A DNA stretch of 64,000 nt from Dactylis glomerata (taxonomy: Eukaryota; Streptophyta; Magnoliopsida; Poales; Poaceae), in the NCBI GenBank assembly GCA_007115705.1, contig QXEO01001030.1:591353-655352 (forward strand), given 5' to 3'. The position numbers and the translations under genes are program-made. This document shows, in pieces, positions 35,752-47,480 of this stretch. Numbering within the stretch: the first letter of the stretch is position 1; every line of letters starts with the position of its first letter. The notes under the pieces were generated by a model. It was not told where the DNA came from and made no database searches. It worked only from the letters and a program-made list of their open reading frames with translations.

Positions 35752-37490
35752 CATCTTTAGAAACAAATAATGATTCATATAGACTAGACTAGATCCTAAT
35801 ACAAAGCTATTCAGACCATAGCTTCCATAACGCCTAGGGATTTGACTCAAATAATGCATGGCATCATGGCCCATCATCAACAGAGGAGAATGGGATAGAG
35901 CAAAGACTTAACTAATCCGGCAAGGACAGCGTTGATTCAGATGCAGCACGGTGAGCTCGACACTGAGACAGTGCCACAGCTTCGGTTGCAGCACTTCGGT
36001 CCCAGCACACACTCCATCGGGTCTGTGAGAACAACCAAGTGAGGCAGTTGTCAGTAAGCATCAAGGATGCTGCTGCTGCAGGTTAAACCAAGTAAAATAA
36101 GCATCAAGGATACTTACTGATGTATCTGCTGATGCCTGGTGATCATCACAACAGCTAGAGGAAATAGCTTCCATACATACTGCCAAGTTCTGTATCAAAA
36201 TGGATATAAAACTTTAGCTATAGATACAGTCCATCGTATATAGAAACAGCAGAATGTTTTGCTAGACAGACTCCACCAGACATTTGGGCTGTTGAGGCCG
36301 TTTTAAAATGGAAACCAGCCAGAAATAAGACAAGAGACATCATTGCATGGAGAAATAAAATATAGAGCAATTCCAAAAGGTAAAGTACAACAATTGCTAG
36401 TACACTTGCTAACTACTCAGGAGTAGTATCTGAAATAAGTGTACATGGTCGTCGGGAAAAAATAGTTGGACATTTTAACCAAAGAGACATTTTAACCAAA
36501 GAGCCATGAAAAAGCTTATAGCATACACTTGCCATGGAAACTGAAGGATATATTTGATGGCTAACTATGTGTCAAATAAGTTTAACCAAACTGCATCTTC
36601 TAGCCAATCTCATGTGTCAAATAAGTTTAGCACTCTTCATTTATAAGTCTATAATGCTGAGCCTTTGGGGAATAAAAACATGTTCAAGTGACATGACCTA
36701 TAGTGATACTGAAAAATTCAAGTGTAACCTACAGTACTACTCTGTAGTATAATCTGTAGTACAAAGGCAGATATGAGATGGAAAAGTAAACCATACCACT
36801 TCTAAGTGGTGCTACAGGTCAATCTACAGTGAGGAGATTCCTGAGCTTTTACCTTCTCAAAAATCAACAGCCAATTCACACGTAACAAATTCATCTAGTC
36901 CTTCAGTCAAAATGCTAGATTCTTACTTTTTTTGGCCCTTTTCGAGCTAAGTACAGTACATCAATTGTCCATCAAAGAGAATCAGAAAATGTATGCATTT
37001 CTGCTATGCTGAATGCAAATGGCATCTTAAAACTATTCTCTAGAATAAAGAGACATTTTATCATGGCCCCGTCTTATGGAGTCCATGTAAAGATGCATCC
37101 CCCAAAATCTAAAACAAGATCGAACTGCTTTTTTGCTAATTCCCTAGCTTGTACTAGTAATTTTAAGCAAGAAAGGGAATGAAAAGGACCACTAACATTA
37201 AAATCGAGTTTTTCTTATACATTTGCGTGGTACTAAACACTGATGATTACTGATGCGCTGAAGTAATAAACAAATGTAAGCGAGAACTCTTATTTTTTCA
37301 AGATCCGAAGCTAGAACTCTTTCTATTCAAGATCCGAAGCGAGAACTTATCATTCGGTGTCACAGTTTCATCCACGGATTCTTCCAAGGCCAAACATATC
37401 AGGCCGCAGAAAAGCAACAGCACAGGCATATAACTAAAGAACGAACTAACCCTCTCAAAGAAACTAACGAACTAACGGACGAAAGGAGAG
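35752..37490. other. Interior of CACTA 1 between MITE and captured exon
   Basis: Moderately AT-rich, no clear ORF. Because the captured exon reads leftward on the minus strand and ends in a splice donor, this stretch may hold intron and further exon sequence of the same source gene. I could not recognise any. Confidence 0.35.
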
Positions 37491-37496
37491 ACTGAC

Positions 37497-37982
37497 CAAG
37501 GGGTGGATAGGCCTGGTGCTGTCTTGGCTGCGCTCTAGCCACACATGATCGAAGGGCGAGTTGCAGTTGTTGACCCTGATCTGGTACACATCCTGCGGGC
37601 GCGGGGTGGTGGGATCGTGGTAGACGACCCTGGCCTTGGCCCCGGGCAACCTGTCGTAGGCGCCCGACATCATCCTCGTGGACGCGGCGCCGGAAACGGC
37701 GTCAGACGCAGCAGCGGTAGAGCCACCGTGCTGGCCAGCCGGCCACTCGCTCTTCTTCCCGCGCTCTACCGCCTTGAGCCCGTCCCCGGCCTCCTCCACC
37801 GCGTCTCCCTCGCCTGCGCCCTTGGGCCCGTCCATGGAGGAGCGGACGAGCTGGTGGCGCCCGTCGTCGAGGCCGCGCCGCGGGGACGAGCGGCGCGCGC
37901 GGACGCGAAGGTGCCGCCGCACGAGAGAGAGTGGGGCGGTGAAGGGGAGATCTCTTGCGGAAGCGGAAAGCCCGGGCTCCAT
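37497..37982 (-). pseudogene. Captured gene fragment, RRP6-like exoribonuclease N-terminal exon
   Basis: Minus-strand open exon of 162 codons from ATG 37982, ending IHPL directly before a GTCAGT donor (37496-37491). The last 50 residues contain RPQDVYQIRVNN and SPFDHVWLERSQDSTRPIHPL. This matches what I know of the segment before the exonuclease domain of plant RRP6-like proteins (nuclear exosome 3'-5' exoribonuclease; family form PQ..Y.I.V.N.N.PFEHVWLERS). The catalytic DEDDy domain would come from later exons and is not visible. The N-terminal part is low-complexity and arginine-rich, so the true start is unsure. The GC content contrasts with the surrounding AT-rich DNA, which fits gene capture by the CACTA. 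Confidence 0.5.
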
Positions 37983-38435
37983 CCTCGCGGTCGGTGGCGT
38001 CTGCAGGGAGAGAGTGACTGAGAGAGGAAATCCGGGGGAGAGAAGGGTAGGAAAAGACCCTATGAGGAGAAGAAGTAGCAGTACCGCCGGATCTGAAGAC
38101 AGACTGCGGAGCGGCAGCGCCGTTGGCGTTTGCCACGGCGTCCTCCGTGAACGAGACGAGGAGGGCACCACCGACGCAAGCGGACATCCGTGCGGCCCTT
38201 TCTCTCGAGGTGGAGGAGCTGGTGGAGAACGGAGGGGCGGGCGGCGAATTAGGGTTAGGTGGCCGAAATGTGGATCTAGATCTGGATCGTGTTGGGAAGC
38301 TACGGGAAGAGGCAGTGAATAAGGGGTCAAGGGAGGAGAGGGTGCCGCACGCTGCTAGGGTTTTGGGCGCGTGCTTTCTCGTCCAGAGCGTTGGATTAGT
38401 TAGTTTGGACGGCTTAGATCTGCTTCAGTCGAGAT

Positions 38436-41400
38436 GAGCTAGTTATGGTCATAATCACGGTATAGTCTGTTCAAATGACCTCATATTGTGCACATTTGTG
38501 CATCTTGGGATGGCAAACATTGTTCATTTTGGGTGTTATCCTATTCTTGGCATAAAAAGTTCTTTTTTTCATTTTCTTAGCACAAAAAATGGCTTTTTTG
38601 TGAAGCACCTACCAAAACTATGTTTCAAAAATATACCTAGACAATTTTAGAAAATATTATACCATATTTTATGCACAATCAATCATTTGTTTGCATGAAA
38701 AAGGTTTTATAGCCACCCCTCAAGAAATTGATAAATATCTCCCGATTCAGCTGGAAGCGGGTCAAATTTGAACTACAGGTGCTTCATAGTTTACACATAT
38801 TTAAAAAAAAAATTATTTTTACATACACAAGTATCTATTTTATCAGAGATCCATAAAGAGTTTGGCAAGATTCTATCCCGGCCTAGAAGCAGTCACACCC
38901 ACCGTTTTGGCTGCATTTTGAAATCGGCATAAGAAATTCAAAAACAATCAAAAAACACAAATCCTTCGCTTTCTGTCATGTTATGTGACCTAGTTGCCAA
39001 GAAAAATAATAAACTTGAAATATTGTAAACCTTTTGAAAAAGTGTTCACAAAAAAGAGCTATCTTGTATGAAGTTTCATGGCTTTCAAGCCAGATGAGCT
39101 AGTTATAGCCATAATCACGGTATAGTCTGTTCAAATGACCTCATATTGTGCACATTTGTGCATCTTGGGATGGCAAACATTGTTCATTTTGGGTGTTATC
39201 CTTTTCTTGGCATAAAAAGTTCTTTTTTCATTTTCTTAGCACAAAAAATGGCTTTTTTGTGAAGCACCTACCAAAACTATGTTTCAAAAATATACCTAGA
39301 CAATTTTAGAAAATATTATACCATATTTTATGCACAATCAATCATTTGTTTGCATGAAAAAGGTTTTATAGCCACCCCTCAAGAAATTGATAAATATCTC
39401 CTGATTCAGCTGGAAGCGGGTCAAATTTGAACTACAGGTGCTTCATAGTTTACTCATATTTTTTTAAAAAAATTATTTTTACATACACAAGTATCTATTT
39501 CATCAGAGATCCATAAAGAGTTTGGCAAGATTCTATCCCGGCCTAGAAGCGGTCACACCCACCGTTTTGGCAGCATTTTGAAATCGGCATAAGAAATTCA
39601 AAAACAATCAAAAAAACACAAATCCTTCGCTTTGTGTCATGTTATGTGACCTAGTTGCCAAGAAAAATAATAAACTTGAAATATTGTAAACCTTTTGAAA
39701 AAGTGTTCACAAAAAAGAGCTATCTTGTATGAAGTTTCATGGCTTTCAAGCCAGATGAGCTAGTTATGGCCATAATCACGGTATAGTCTGTTCAAATGAC
39801 CTCATATTGTGCACATTTGTGCATCTTGGGATGGCAAACATTGTTCATTTTGGGTGTTATCCTTTTCTTGGCATAAAAAGTTCTTTTTTCATTTTCTTAG
39901 CACAAAAAATGGCTTTTTTGTGAAGCACCTACCAAAACTATGTTTCAAAAATATACCTAGACAATTTTAGAAAATATTATACCATATTTTATGCACAATC
40001 AATCATTTGTTTGCATGAAAAAGGTTTTATAGCCACCCCTCAAGAAATTGACAAATATCTCCCGATTCAGCTGGAAGCGGGTCAAATTTGAACTACAGGT
40101 GCTTCATAGTTTACTCATATTTTTTTAAAAAAATTATTTTTACATACACAAGTATCTATTTCATCAGAGATCCATAAAGAGTTTGGCAAGATTCTATCCC
40201 GGCCTAGAAGCGGTCACACCCACCGTTTTGGCTGCATTTTGAAATCGGCATAAGAAATTCAAAAACAATCAAAAAAACATAAATCCTTCGCTTTGTGTCA
40301 TGTTATGTGACCTAGTTGCCAAGAAAAATAATAAACTTGAAATATTGTAAACCTTTTAAAAAAGTGTTCACAAAAAAGAGCTATCCTGTATGAAGTTTCA
40401 TGGCTTTCAAGCCAGATGAGCTAGTTATGGCCATAATCACGGTATAGTTTGTTCAAATGACCCCATATTGTGCACATGTGTGCATCTTGGGATGTCAAAC
40501 ATTGTTCATTTTGGGTGTTTTCCTTTTCTTGGCATAAAAAGTTCTTTTTTCATTTTCTTAGCACAAAAAATGGCTTTTTTGTGAAGCACCTACCAAAACT
40601 ATGTTTCAAAAATATACCTAGACAATTTTAGAAAATATTATACCATATTTTATGCACAATCAATCATTTGTTTGCATGAAAAAGATTTTATAGCCACCCC
40701 TCAAGAAATTGATAAATATCTCCCGATTCAGCTGGAAGCGGGTTAAATTTGAACTACAGGTGCTTCATAGTTTACTCACATATTTTTAAAAAAATTATTT
40801 TTACATACACAAGTATCTATTTCATCAGAGATCCATAAAGAGTTTGGCAAGATTCTATCCCGGCCTAGAAGCGGTCACGCCCACCGTTTTGGCTGCATTT
40901 TGAAATCGGCATAAGAAATTCAAAAACAATCAAAAAAACAAAAATCCTTCGCGTTGTGTCATGTTATGTGACCTAGTTGCCAAGAAAAATAATAAACTTG
41001 AAATATTGTAAACCTTTTTAAAAAGTGTTCACAAAAAAGAGCTATCTTGTATGAAGTTTCATGCCTTTCAAGCCAGATGAGCTAGTTATAGCCATAATCA
41101 CGGTATGGTTTGTTCAAATGACCCCATATTGTGCACATATGTGCCTCTTGGGATGTAAAACATTGTTCATTTTGGGTGTTTTCCTTTTCTTGGCATAAAA
41201 AGTTTATTTTTCATTTTCTTAGCACAAAAAATGGCTTTTTTGTGAAGCACCTACCAAAACTATGTTTCAAAAATATACCTAGACAATTTTAGAAAATATT
41301 ATACCATATTTTATGCACAATAAATCAGTTGTTTGCATGGAAAAGGTTTTATAGCCACCCCTCAAGAAATTGACAAATATCTGTCGATTCAGCTGGAAGC

Positions 41401-41560
41401 GGGTCAAATTTGACCTATAGGTGCTTCCTAGTTTGCTCATGTTTTTTTTTTAATTATTTTTACATACACAAGTATCTATTTCATCAGAGATTCATAAAAA
41501 GTTTGGCAAGATTCTATCTCGACCTAGGAACGGTCACGCCAACCGTTTTGGCCGCATTTT
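38436..41560 (+). repeat. Five tandem copies of a ~660 bp unit inside CACTA 1
   Basis: Units start at 38436, 39096, 39757, 40418 and 41079, each with GAGCTAGTTAT. Periods are 660, 661, 661 and 661 bases. The fifth is incomplete and most divergent. Units 1-3 are nearly identical, and units 4 and 5 share variants such as GACCCCATATTG. No ORF runs through the unit. A single related copy lies in reverse orientation in CACTA 2 near 50945-51420. The array makes up over a third of the element. Confidence 0.92.
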
Positions 41561-41880
41561 AAATACAACATAATGGCATTCTAGTGATTAAATTTTGTTC
41601 CCTAAATTTTTTTTGCAGAGAAAAAGATTTAATGTTATTATATATGTAATAAACATAATTTAAAAATTTTATTTGAAATTATTTGGCCTTGTCTTGATTC
41701 CATTCTTCAAATCCATTGTGTTACAACCTTAAAAGAAATGGAAAAAAAGAAAGAGAGAAAAAAACCGCTGAGCGCCTTTGTGCAAGAGCAGCCCAAGTCT
41801 TCAACATAGCGGGCTTGGCCCAACTAACAAAATGCATCTAGTTTAAAAGTTCAAAGCGTGGATTGCTATCACAAGTAGTG

Positions 41881-41950
41881 CTTTGGCCTGGTGGCTTGAT
41901 ACCTCCGGTTGGTGTCCAGGATCGTGGGTTCGATCCCCAGCTCGCACGCT
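41881..41950 (+). other. tRNA-like segment with pol III A and B boxes
   Basis: TGGCCTGGTGG (41884-41894) resembles an A box, and GGTTCGATCCC (41927-41937) matches the B box of tRNA genes, about 33 bases apart. A convincing acceptor stem is not formed, so this is more likely the head of a tRNA-derived SINE or a decayed tRNA than a working tRNA gene. Confidence 0.35.
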
Positions 41951-41983
41951 CGGTGTAGTTTATGTTGCCACCATATACTACTT

Positions 41984-42245
41984 GTCAGGTCGTCCATGGG
42001 ACCCACGTGTCAGTATGTGGGACCCGTTGTCAGGTTGATTGGCAGGACCTGGCTGTCAGGCCCACGGGACCCGCCCGTCCGCCAGTAGGGCCCGTTGCCA
42101 GGTTGGTTTGTGGGACCCGGTTGTCAGGCCCGTGGGACCCGCCTATGGGACCTGGCTGTCAAATCCGTGGGATCCGCGTGTCAATCGATGGGACCCGCAT
42201 GCTATGTCGACTTGTCAGGTCCATAGGACACCTTCGTGAGAGACT
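41984..42245 (+). repeat. Degenerate GGGACCCG/TGTCAGG minisatellite
   Basis: About a dozen imperfect repeats alternating GGGACCCG-type and TGTCAGG-type words, giving chance open frames rich in Arg, Pro and Gly. It lies near the right end of CACTA 1. Confidence 0.7.
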
Positions 42246-42871
42246 CAGGTCGGTTGGAGGCTGAAATTTAGTAATTTATTATAAATAGCTACATAACTAC
42301 ATAGATGGCCACATAGTATGTCAATTGCTGAGGTGTCAGTCTAGTCACCCTGTTCTATTAAAAAATATGATAATAGCGGCGTTATGACGATCTATTTTCG
42401 TCGTAAGCGGTTTTGGATAAGGTCTCAAACTGCATGATATAGGTTATGACGATTTGATGTTCATTGGATTATGATGTTTCTGGTTCAAATTGTCATAATT
42501 TTTTGGGTTGTTGGCCTCTCAATTTAGCCCATGACGATTTGGTATAAAATCGTCACTACTTTATGACACTTTTCTATAGGGTCATGAAGAAAATGTCACT
42601 AGTCAACATATTTGTTGTAGTGCCTCCTCTAGGTTTGGAAGGAAGGGGAGGATTTCGGGTAGGAACCTGAATCCTATCCCAATTCGGCCAGGGAAGGGGC
42701 CGACTGGCCCTAGGGGCCTGCAAACCTATTTAAAGGGGTGGGGGAGGCCAAGGGCACTCTAAGCTCCCAAGCCCCTCGCACCCAAACCCTAGCCGCCGAC
42801 CTCCGCCACCCGGCTGCCACCGCCTAGCCTCCACCAGCCACCTCCGTCGCCACCACTTCATTGTCGTTGAT

Positions 42872-42872
<1 letters not shown>

Positions 42873-42928
<56 letters not shown>
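42873..42928 (+). repeat. CT dinucleotide microsatellite
   Basis: About 27 uninterrupted CT units within the right half of the Angela-like solo LTR. On the other strand it produces a spurious Glu-Arg repeat ORF. Confidence 0.95.
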
Positions 42929-42930
<2 letters not shown>

Positions 42931-44944
42931 GCGGAGCACTGTCCGTCTTCTACCCTGATTCCATTGGTGACGTAGAAGCTCTGCCGGATCTTCACCGACA
43001 TATTCCATGTAGTCCCTATGCTTGATCACACATTCGACGCGGTGATGCCAAGATCTTACATGTCGATACCATCGGAGGTGTTGCACGTGTGACACTAGAT
43101 CGTGGGAGCCGAAAAAGGATAATACATCTTCTCGTGACTAACCGAGGTTAGTTATGGGAATCGACTAGTGACTACATCAACCTTGTCATTGACAAACTCT
43201 TCCACTAGTTTGATCAACGAGGTATGAGATCCGTTACCTCCCCCTTACAAGCTTGATCTTGGTTTAAGCGCTAGAAAAAGTTTTTTTGATAGCGCAATCC
43301 CCAACAAGTAATTTTCCCCACAAGGATGACTCGGGGTAAATATAGAATTCTCGGGGAACAATCGAAAAAGGTCTTTTTATTCTTGTCACGCAACCTGTAA
43401 AACAATCTCCTTATCTTGTGTCCCAACTCCACCGAGTGGTTGTCAAGCACAAGGTGTTGAATGTAAGTAAAATAAAATAACAAATTTAATAAAATAAATA
43501 ACAATGCAATAATGTAAAGGTGTTTTTGAGTTTTGATATGATTGCAAGAAAGTAAATATATTTTTGTATTTTCGGATTTAATTAAAGATGAAATTAAAAA
43601 GACACGTGCAAGTGTTGGAAAGATGTTTCTTATGATTAAAATTAGACCGGGGTTCATGGGTTCACTTGTCTACTCTCTCATCAAGTTGTAGTGGAATTAA
43701 ACATAAAATAGATGACCGAAACAACGACATGATATTTATAATGTTACTTGATAATATGCATATGGGCATCACGTCCTAACATAAAGATGATACTATACAT
43801 CTTACTTATACTCCACTCAAAAGGAATAAACTTCAAGCAATATAGTATTAAGAATTAATAGAGTATAGCCTTTGGTACTTTGACATGATGGTGAACAACA
43901 AATATGCTACCATTTGGACATATTACAATAGAACAATGTCTATGAATGTCAACTTAGGATTCTCAGCTGTCACTAGGAAATATAGCACATGCATTCTTTT
44001 TATCCCTAATGAGGTAACCATGGAATTGGTAAACACCATAGCAGATCATGAATTCTGTCACAATTCACTACTACTACTAAGTTACTTCATCTAATACACA
44101 CCATCCCCCTCTCGCGTTCTTGCATACAAGTTGGATCAGAACAAGTAACAAAGAATGGGGTAACAATATGTAACTACTCATACATCAAGAACATAATAAC
44201 ATATCACATCTCATAGATGATCTAATAAAATAAGGATCCACCACATAGGAATAACATAATATGCACCACAATCATGTTGGGCTGCTCATATGGCATATAA
44301 GCATCATAGCATAAGAGAGAAATTGAACAAGCTACTGCCACAAACCCATAGTTCAGAGGTAGAATACTCCCTCTTCATCATGGTGGCAGTGTTGGTGATG
44401 TCAGAGAGGTTGGAGAAGCGACCGAGGGCGACTCCGATAGTGTTTCCCCCTCCAATGTTTACTGGAAGAGCCTCTATTTTGTGCTTTCCTATTCCTCCAC
44501 CGCCTCCTCAAGGGAACTGCTCTGGGGTCTTTATATAGGCATTTTTAGGTCAAGTTGATCAATCTGAGATGCAGACAGATGCATTAGAGGTCCATGGACC
44601 AAACAAGACTAGGTGACTCGACTTCGCTAGGGCCCACACCACCATAGCTCGTTTGGGCCTCGTGGCCTCCCTCGTTGACTTCTTGTGCTCCAGATGCTTC
44701 TCGTGATAAAATATTAAAGCCTGAAAAATCCCAGGTCAATTTGAGTTGCAGAATGTCCCTGAAACGTCAAAATACGCAAAACAGGGTTTTCCTGTCATGA
44801 GGGGTTATAACCAAAATAAGGGGGATCGATGGAAAATCCCCATAAATCAATGCAAAACAAGATTATAACATCTAATAACATATTAATATGTTGGAATATT
44901 CATCAATAAACTATAAAGTTCATGCATGAATTTTGGATGCATCA

Positions 44945-45705
44945 CGCACTTGTCCTCAAGGTGTTGAAAATGCCTCCTCCGAAGGCACCAAACCGATAGG
45001 GGCAAACCAATGTACTGCAATGGGAAGGTAGCCCTAGTTGCCGGAATCCCCTCCAACTCATCATCAAGATCAACATTATCACATCTAATGGGAACAACTG
45101 AGCTATTAAGAAAGTTGGTGCAAAGACCGGTGACATTCCCAAAGCGATGAAGAATGGTGGAAGCTCAGAACATCTTGTTTGATAGGGGCCACAGAAACGG
45201 CCGCGTCATCCGCATAAAGAGAGGTTCGCAATATGCATCCACGCCCCATTGCTTGTGAAGAAGACCTTGTCTTGTATCCCCTCCCAAAATTTGCGTTAGC
45301 GGGTCAATGGCGACAACAAAGAAAAGTGGCGATAAGGGGTTTCCTTGGTGTAGAACTTGACCAAGAGATATAGGATCCTCGATAATACCATTAAGAAGAA
45401 CCCGAGAGATAGCGGTAGAGAACAAAGCGACAGTCCAATTCCGGAAGCGATACGGGAACCCATGATGATGCAAAAGGTCAAGAATTAAACACTTTACGGA
45501 TATCAAGCTTGAAGAGCAAAGCCGGGGTCTTGGACTTGTGGAATCTAGTAGCGAGGTTCTTGACGTAGAGAAAGTTGTCATGGATGCTTCTCTTTTTGAT
45601 AAATGCACTTTGCGCCTTGGAGGCAAGGTCATCCATGAAATGAGATAGATGGGTAGCTAGCGCCTTGGAGACGAGGTCATCCACATTAAAATCTATTATA
45701 AATGT
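44945..45705 (-). pseudogene. LINE ORF2 fragment, reverse transcriptase
   Basis: Minus-strand pieces in different frames spell an L1-type reverse transcriptase: DDLASKAQSAFIKKRSIHDN, then ALLFKLDIRKVFNS (family KAFDS), then LDLLHHHGFPYRFRNW and SLGQVLHQGNPLSPLFFVVA (family G-L-RQGDPLSPLLF). It ends with FPLQYIGLPLSVWCLRR and HLEDKC. At least one frameshift near 45480-45500 and the substitutions D-to-N in VFNS and in GNPLSP show decay. It joins the fragment at 32941-33187. Its upstream edge is cut by the copia remnant at about 45700. Confidence 0.85.
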
Positions 45706-46580
45706 GATAGGCAATAACAAAGAATAAGAACGAAATCAAAGCAGAAAGACACAAGATTTTAATGTGGGCAAACTTCTCCATCAAAGAGACAAAAGTTTAC
45801 AGGCGTCAGCTAGCAAAACTTCACTATATATATATATATATATTGGGGAGTATTTACAAACACTGTGGGTTATTTTATGATGCATTAAACCATAGCGGCT
45901 TACAAGGAGTATAAATAGACGGCGGTAATGACCCATATAAAATTTGGATCACAATACAACAAACTCCACCTTGAGACACATTCCTTCTTGTAGCATAAAA
46001 TTCAACAATCTCCTAAACAAATAAAGAAAACTTTCAGTGACAAACAATCACTTGGCCTAAGTAATTATACCAACTAAGCTCGAGCAAAGCTCAAATTTAG
46101 CAATAAGAACTGACTTTATTATCATATCAGCAGGATTGTCAGGAGTACTAATCTTGCATACCTTCAGTTTATCTTGAGTGACCATGTCTCTCGCATAATA
46201 GTATTTTACATCAATGTGCTTGCTCCTCTTATAAAACATTTAATCTTTAGTTAGGTTAACACTTTGACTGTCACAAAACATGTTAACACAAGAACCATTA
46301 TCATAAAGCTCAACATAACTTTTCAACAAAACATACTGTTTACATACAACATGTAAGGAATCTTCTCTTATCCAAACCAGTAGCAAAATCTGAATCCACA
46401 TAGTCAACAAATCCCTTTACAATCTTACCAAACTTCAAACAAATTTTATAAGTGTCAATAAAGTTTCCTCAAAAAAGATAGCTGAAAAATCACTGAACAA
46501 CCTTCCGATTTTCTTTACCAGGGTTAGTCATGTATCCTGATATAAATGTCATAGAAAATAACAAAGAACAAGAAAGCCTA
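45701..46580 (-). mobile_element. Ty1/copia remnant, minus strand
   Basis: In minus sense there is LTR-end-like sequence (46580-46545), a direct jump into mid-pol, the RNase H end, then a purine tract (AAGGTGGAGTTTG, about 45972-45962) and a short LTR (45961-45701, about 260 bp, TGTTGTATTG at the start). The sequence at 45694-45735 is repeated at 46538-46576 (ATAAATGTGATAGGCAATAAC versus its variant), which marks the common LTR end. It is inserted in the LINE ORF2. A TA microsatellite lies at 45828-45843. Confidence 0.65.
46057..46545 (-). pseudogene. Copia pol fragment: RT end and RNase H
   Basis: Minus-strand segments give MTNPGKENRKVVQ, then LKFGKIVKGFVDYVDSDFA and LDKRRFLT. After a deletion comes FCDSQSVNLTKD, a stop, then RSKHIDVKYYYARDM and DNPADMIIKSVLIAKFELC. 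This is the C-terminal part of copia pol, ending at the conserved CSSLVGI. The serine-rich GG-VSWKS and TEAEY segment of RNase H is missing and at least two stops are present, so it is dead. Confidence 0.8.
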
Positions 46581-46956
46581 GCCTCCCGGTCCGAACCTCT
46601 CGATGACGGGCCTCCCTTCATTTCGTTGTTAGCCTCCTTATAAAAGTTGAACCATAATATAGCCAATTCCTCTTGACCAATCCAACCCAAGCCTTGTAAC
46701 CTTGTTGGGTGCCCACAAGAAAACTCACACTGTCGTTCAAAAAAAAAACACTGTCATTAAAAAAAAACAATGTCGTTCTTCAGCGTATCCACATCGATCC
46801 ATTACGTAAGTTTATTCAAAACATGGAAGCAACCCAACGCCCCGTAAAAAAAACTTAACACACAGGCTAGAAAACAACAACCGAATGGGAAAAAAAATAA
46901 GGACTCTATTCGCGTGAGGCGATTACGGACATGGACCAACAGTAGTTCTCCACGTG
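46581..46956. other. Spacer before CACTA 2
   Basis: Short unassigned stretch with two A-rich runs. No feature is seen. Confidence 0.4.
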
Positions 46957-46979
46957 CATTAGTAGAAAAAGGGTCTTTG

Positions 46980-47200
46980 GTCCAGGGCTCAAAAGCCATC
47001 TGTCCCGGTTCAGTAGGCAAATCGGGACCAATGACAGACATTGGTCCCGGTTCGTGCCGTTTGGGTGCCGGTCCCAGTTCATTTCGGGGAATCGGTTCCG
47101 GTTTGTGGTATGAACCGGGACCAATGCCTCCCCAGCAGGGCACGTGGCGCTCTGTGGAGCATTGGTCCCAGTTTATGGTATGAACCGGGATCAAAGATCC
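46980..47200. repeat. Left subterminal repeats of CACTA 2
   Basis: Multiple copies of TTGGTCCCGGTTCGTG-like words and their inverse GAACCGGGACCAATG. Such arrays are the expected binding region for the element's DNA-binding transposase protein. Confidence 0.75.
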
Positions 47201-47480
47201 TCCTCTGGCTATAAATTGATACCCAGCCCTTTGCCCTTTGCCATAAAAATTTGCTGGATTGTGTGTGAGGTGTGGGTGCTAGCTTTTTTTTCCTTTGATT
47301 GCACACAAGGTGTTCGACGAAATGTCCATGCCACATTTAAGTTCGCACAACACGGTATCCTCCGCCGAGGTTAGCAACCTTATCTTCTTCATCTGTAACT
47401 GATACAAAAATCTTGCATGTGTGCGGATGGTCATTTCACTATTCACGATGTTATTGTAATATTTAATTATTATAACGCAG

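Larger units (their letters stand above)
34313..42622. mobile_element. CACTA transposon 1, 8310 bp, non-autonomous, TSD CCT
   Basis: Inverted ends CACTACAAGAAATGTGTTGA (34313) and, in reverse complement, CACTACAACAAATATGTTGA (42622), flanked by CCT at 34310-34312 and 42623-42625. Subterminal zones (34345-34510 and 42375-42600) are dense in ATCGTCAT/ATGACGAT motifs in both orientations, as expected for transposase-binding repeats. No transposase is found. The cargo is a Stowaway MITE, an RRP6-like gene fragment on the minus strand, a five-copy 660 bp tandem array, a tRNA-like pol III box pair and a GGGACCCG minisatellite. It would need a transposase from elsewhere. Confidence 0.9.
33253..43306 (+). 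mobile_element. Angela/BARE-like copia solo LTR, TSD AGTAA, split by CACTA
   Basis: The pieces are 33253-34312 and 42626-43306, about 1.74 kb together, which is the usual size of this LTR. The start TGATAGGAATATGCCCTAGA, followed by GGCAATAATAAAG, is the known BARE-1/Angela/WIS LTR head. The end is CCCCAACA. AGTAA flanks both sides (33248-33252 and 43307-43311). No PBS, gag or pol is present, so this is a solo LTR left by recombination. The right piece contains a long CT microsatellite. Confidence 0.85.
33188..44944 (-). mobile_element. Solo LTR (LTR_B), split by nested insertions
   Basis: The LTR is in two pieces, 33188-33252 and 43307-44944, together about 1.70 kb, the size of LTR_A. The pieces rejoin at AGTAA, the target duplication of the Angela-like solo LTR inside. 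The plus-strand ends are TGATGACACTAAAC and GCATCA. It sits inside the LINE ORF2 between LEDKC and AKQLPTW. No clear duplication is left (CAGAT versus CGCAC). Confidence 0.75.

Noticed and set aside
37545..38437. Plus-strand and alternate minus-strand frames opposite the RRP6-like exon
   Set aside because: They are shadows of a GC-rich exon. Only the minus frame ending at 37497 shows a recognisable segment and splice donor.
38436..41560. Regular spacing suggested a CRISPR-like or rDNA spacer array
   Set aside because: Units are 660 bp direct repeats with no short repeat/spacer alternation and no rRNA sequence; eukaryotic transposon context.
41962..42264. 100-codon ORF
   Set aside because: Reads through an imperfect GGGACCCG minisatellite; no protein character.
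42730..43095. Minus-strand ORF with a long Glu-Arg repeat
   Set aside because: Produced by the CT microsatellite inside the solo LTR.
31222..44944. LTR_A and LTR_B as the two LTRs of one element
   Set aside because: The interval between them is only 247 bp of LINE ORF2 with no PBS, gag, pol or purine tract, so they are better explained as separate solo LTRs.
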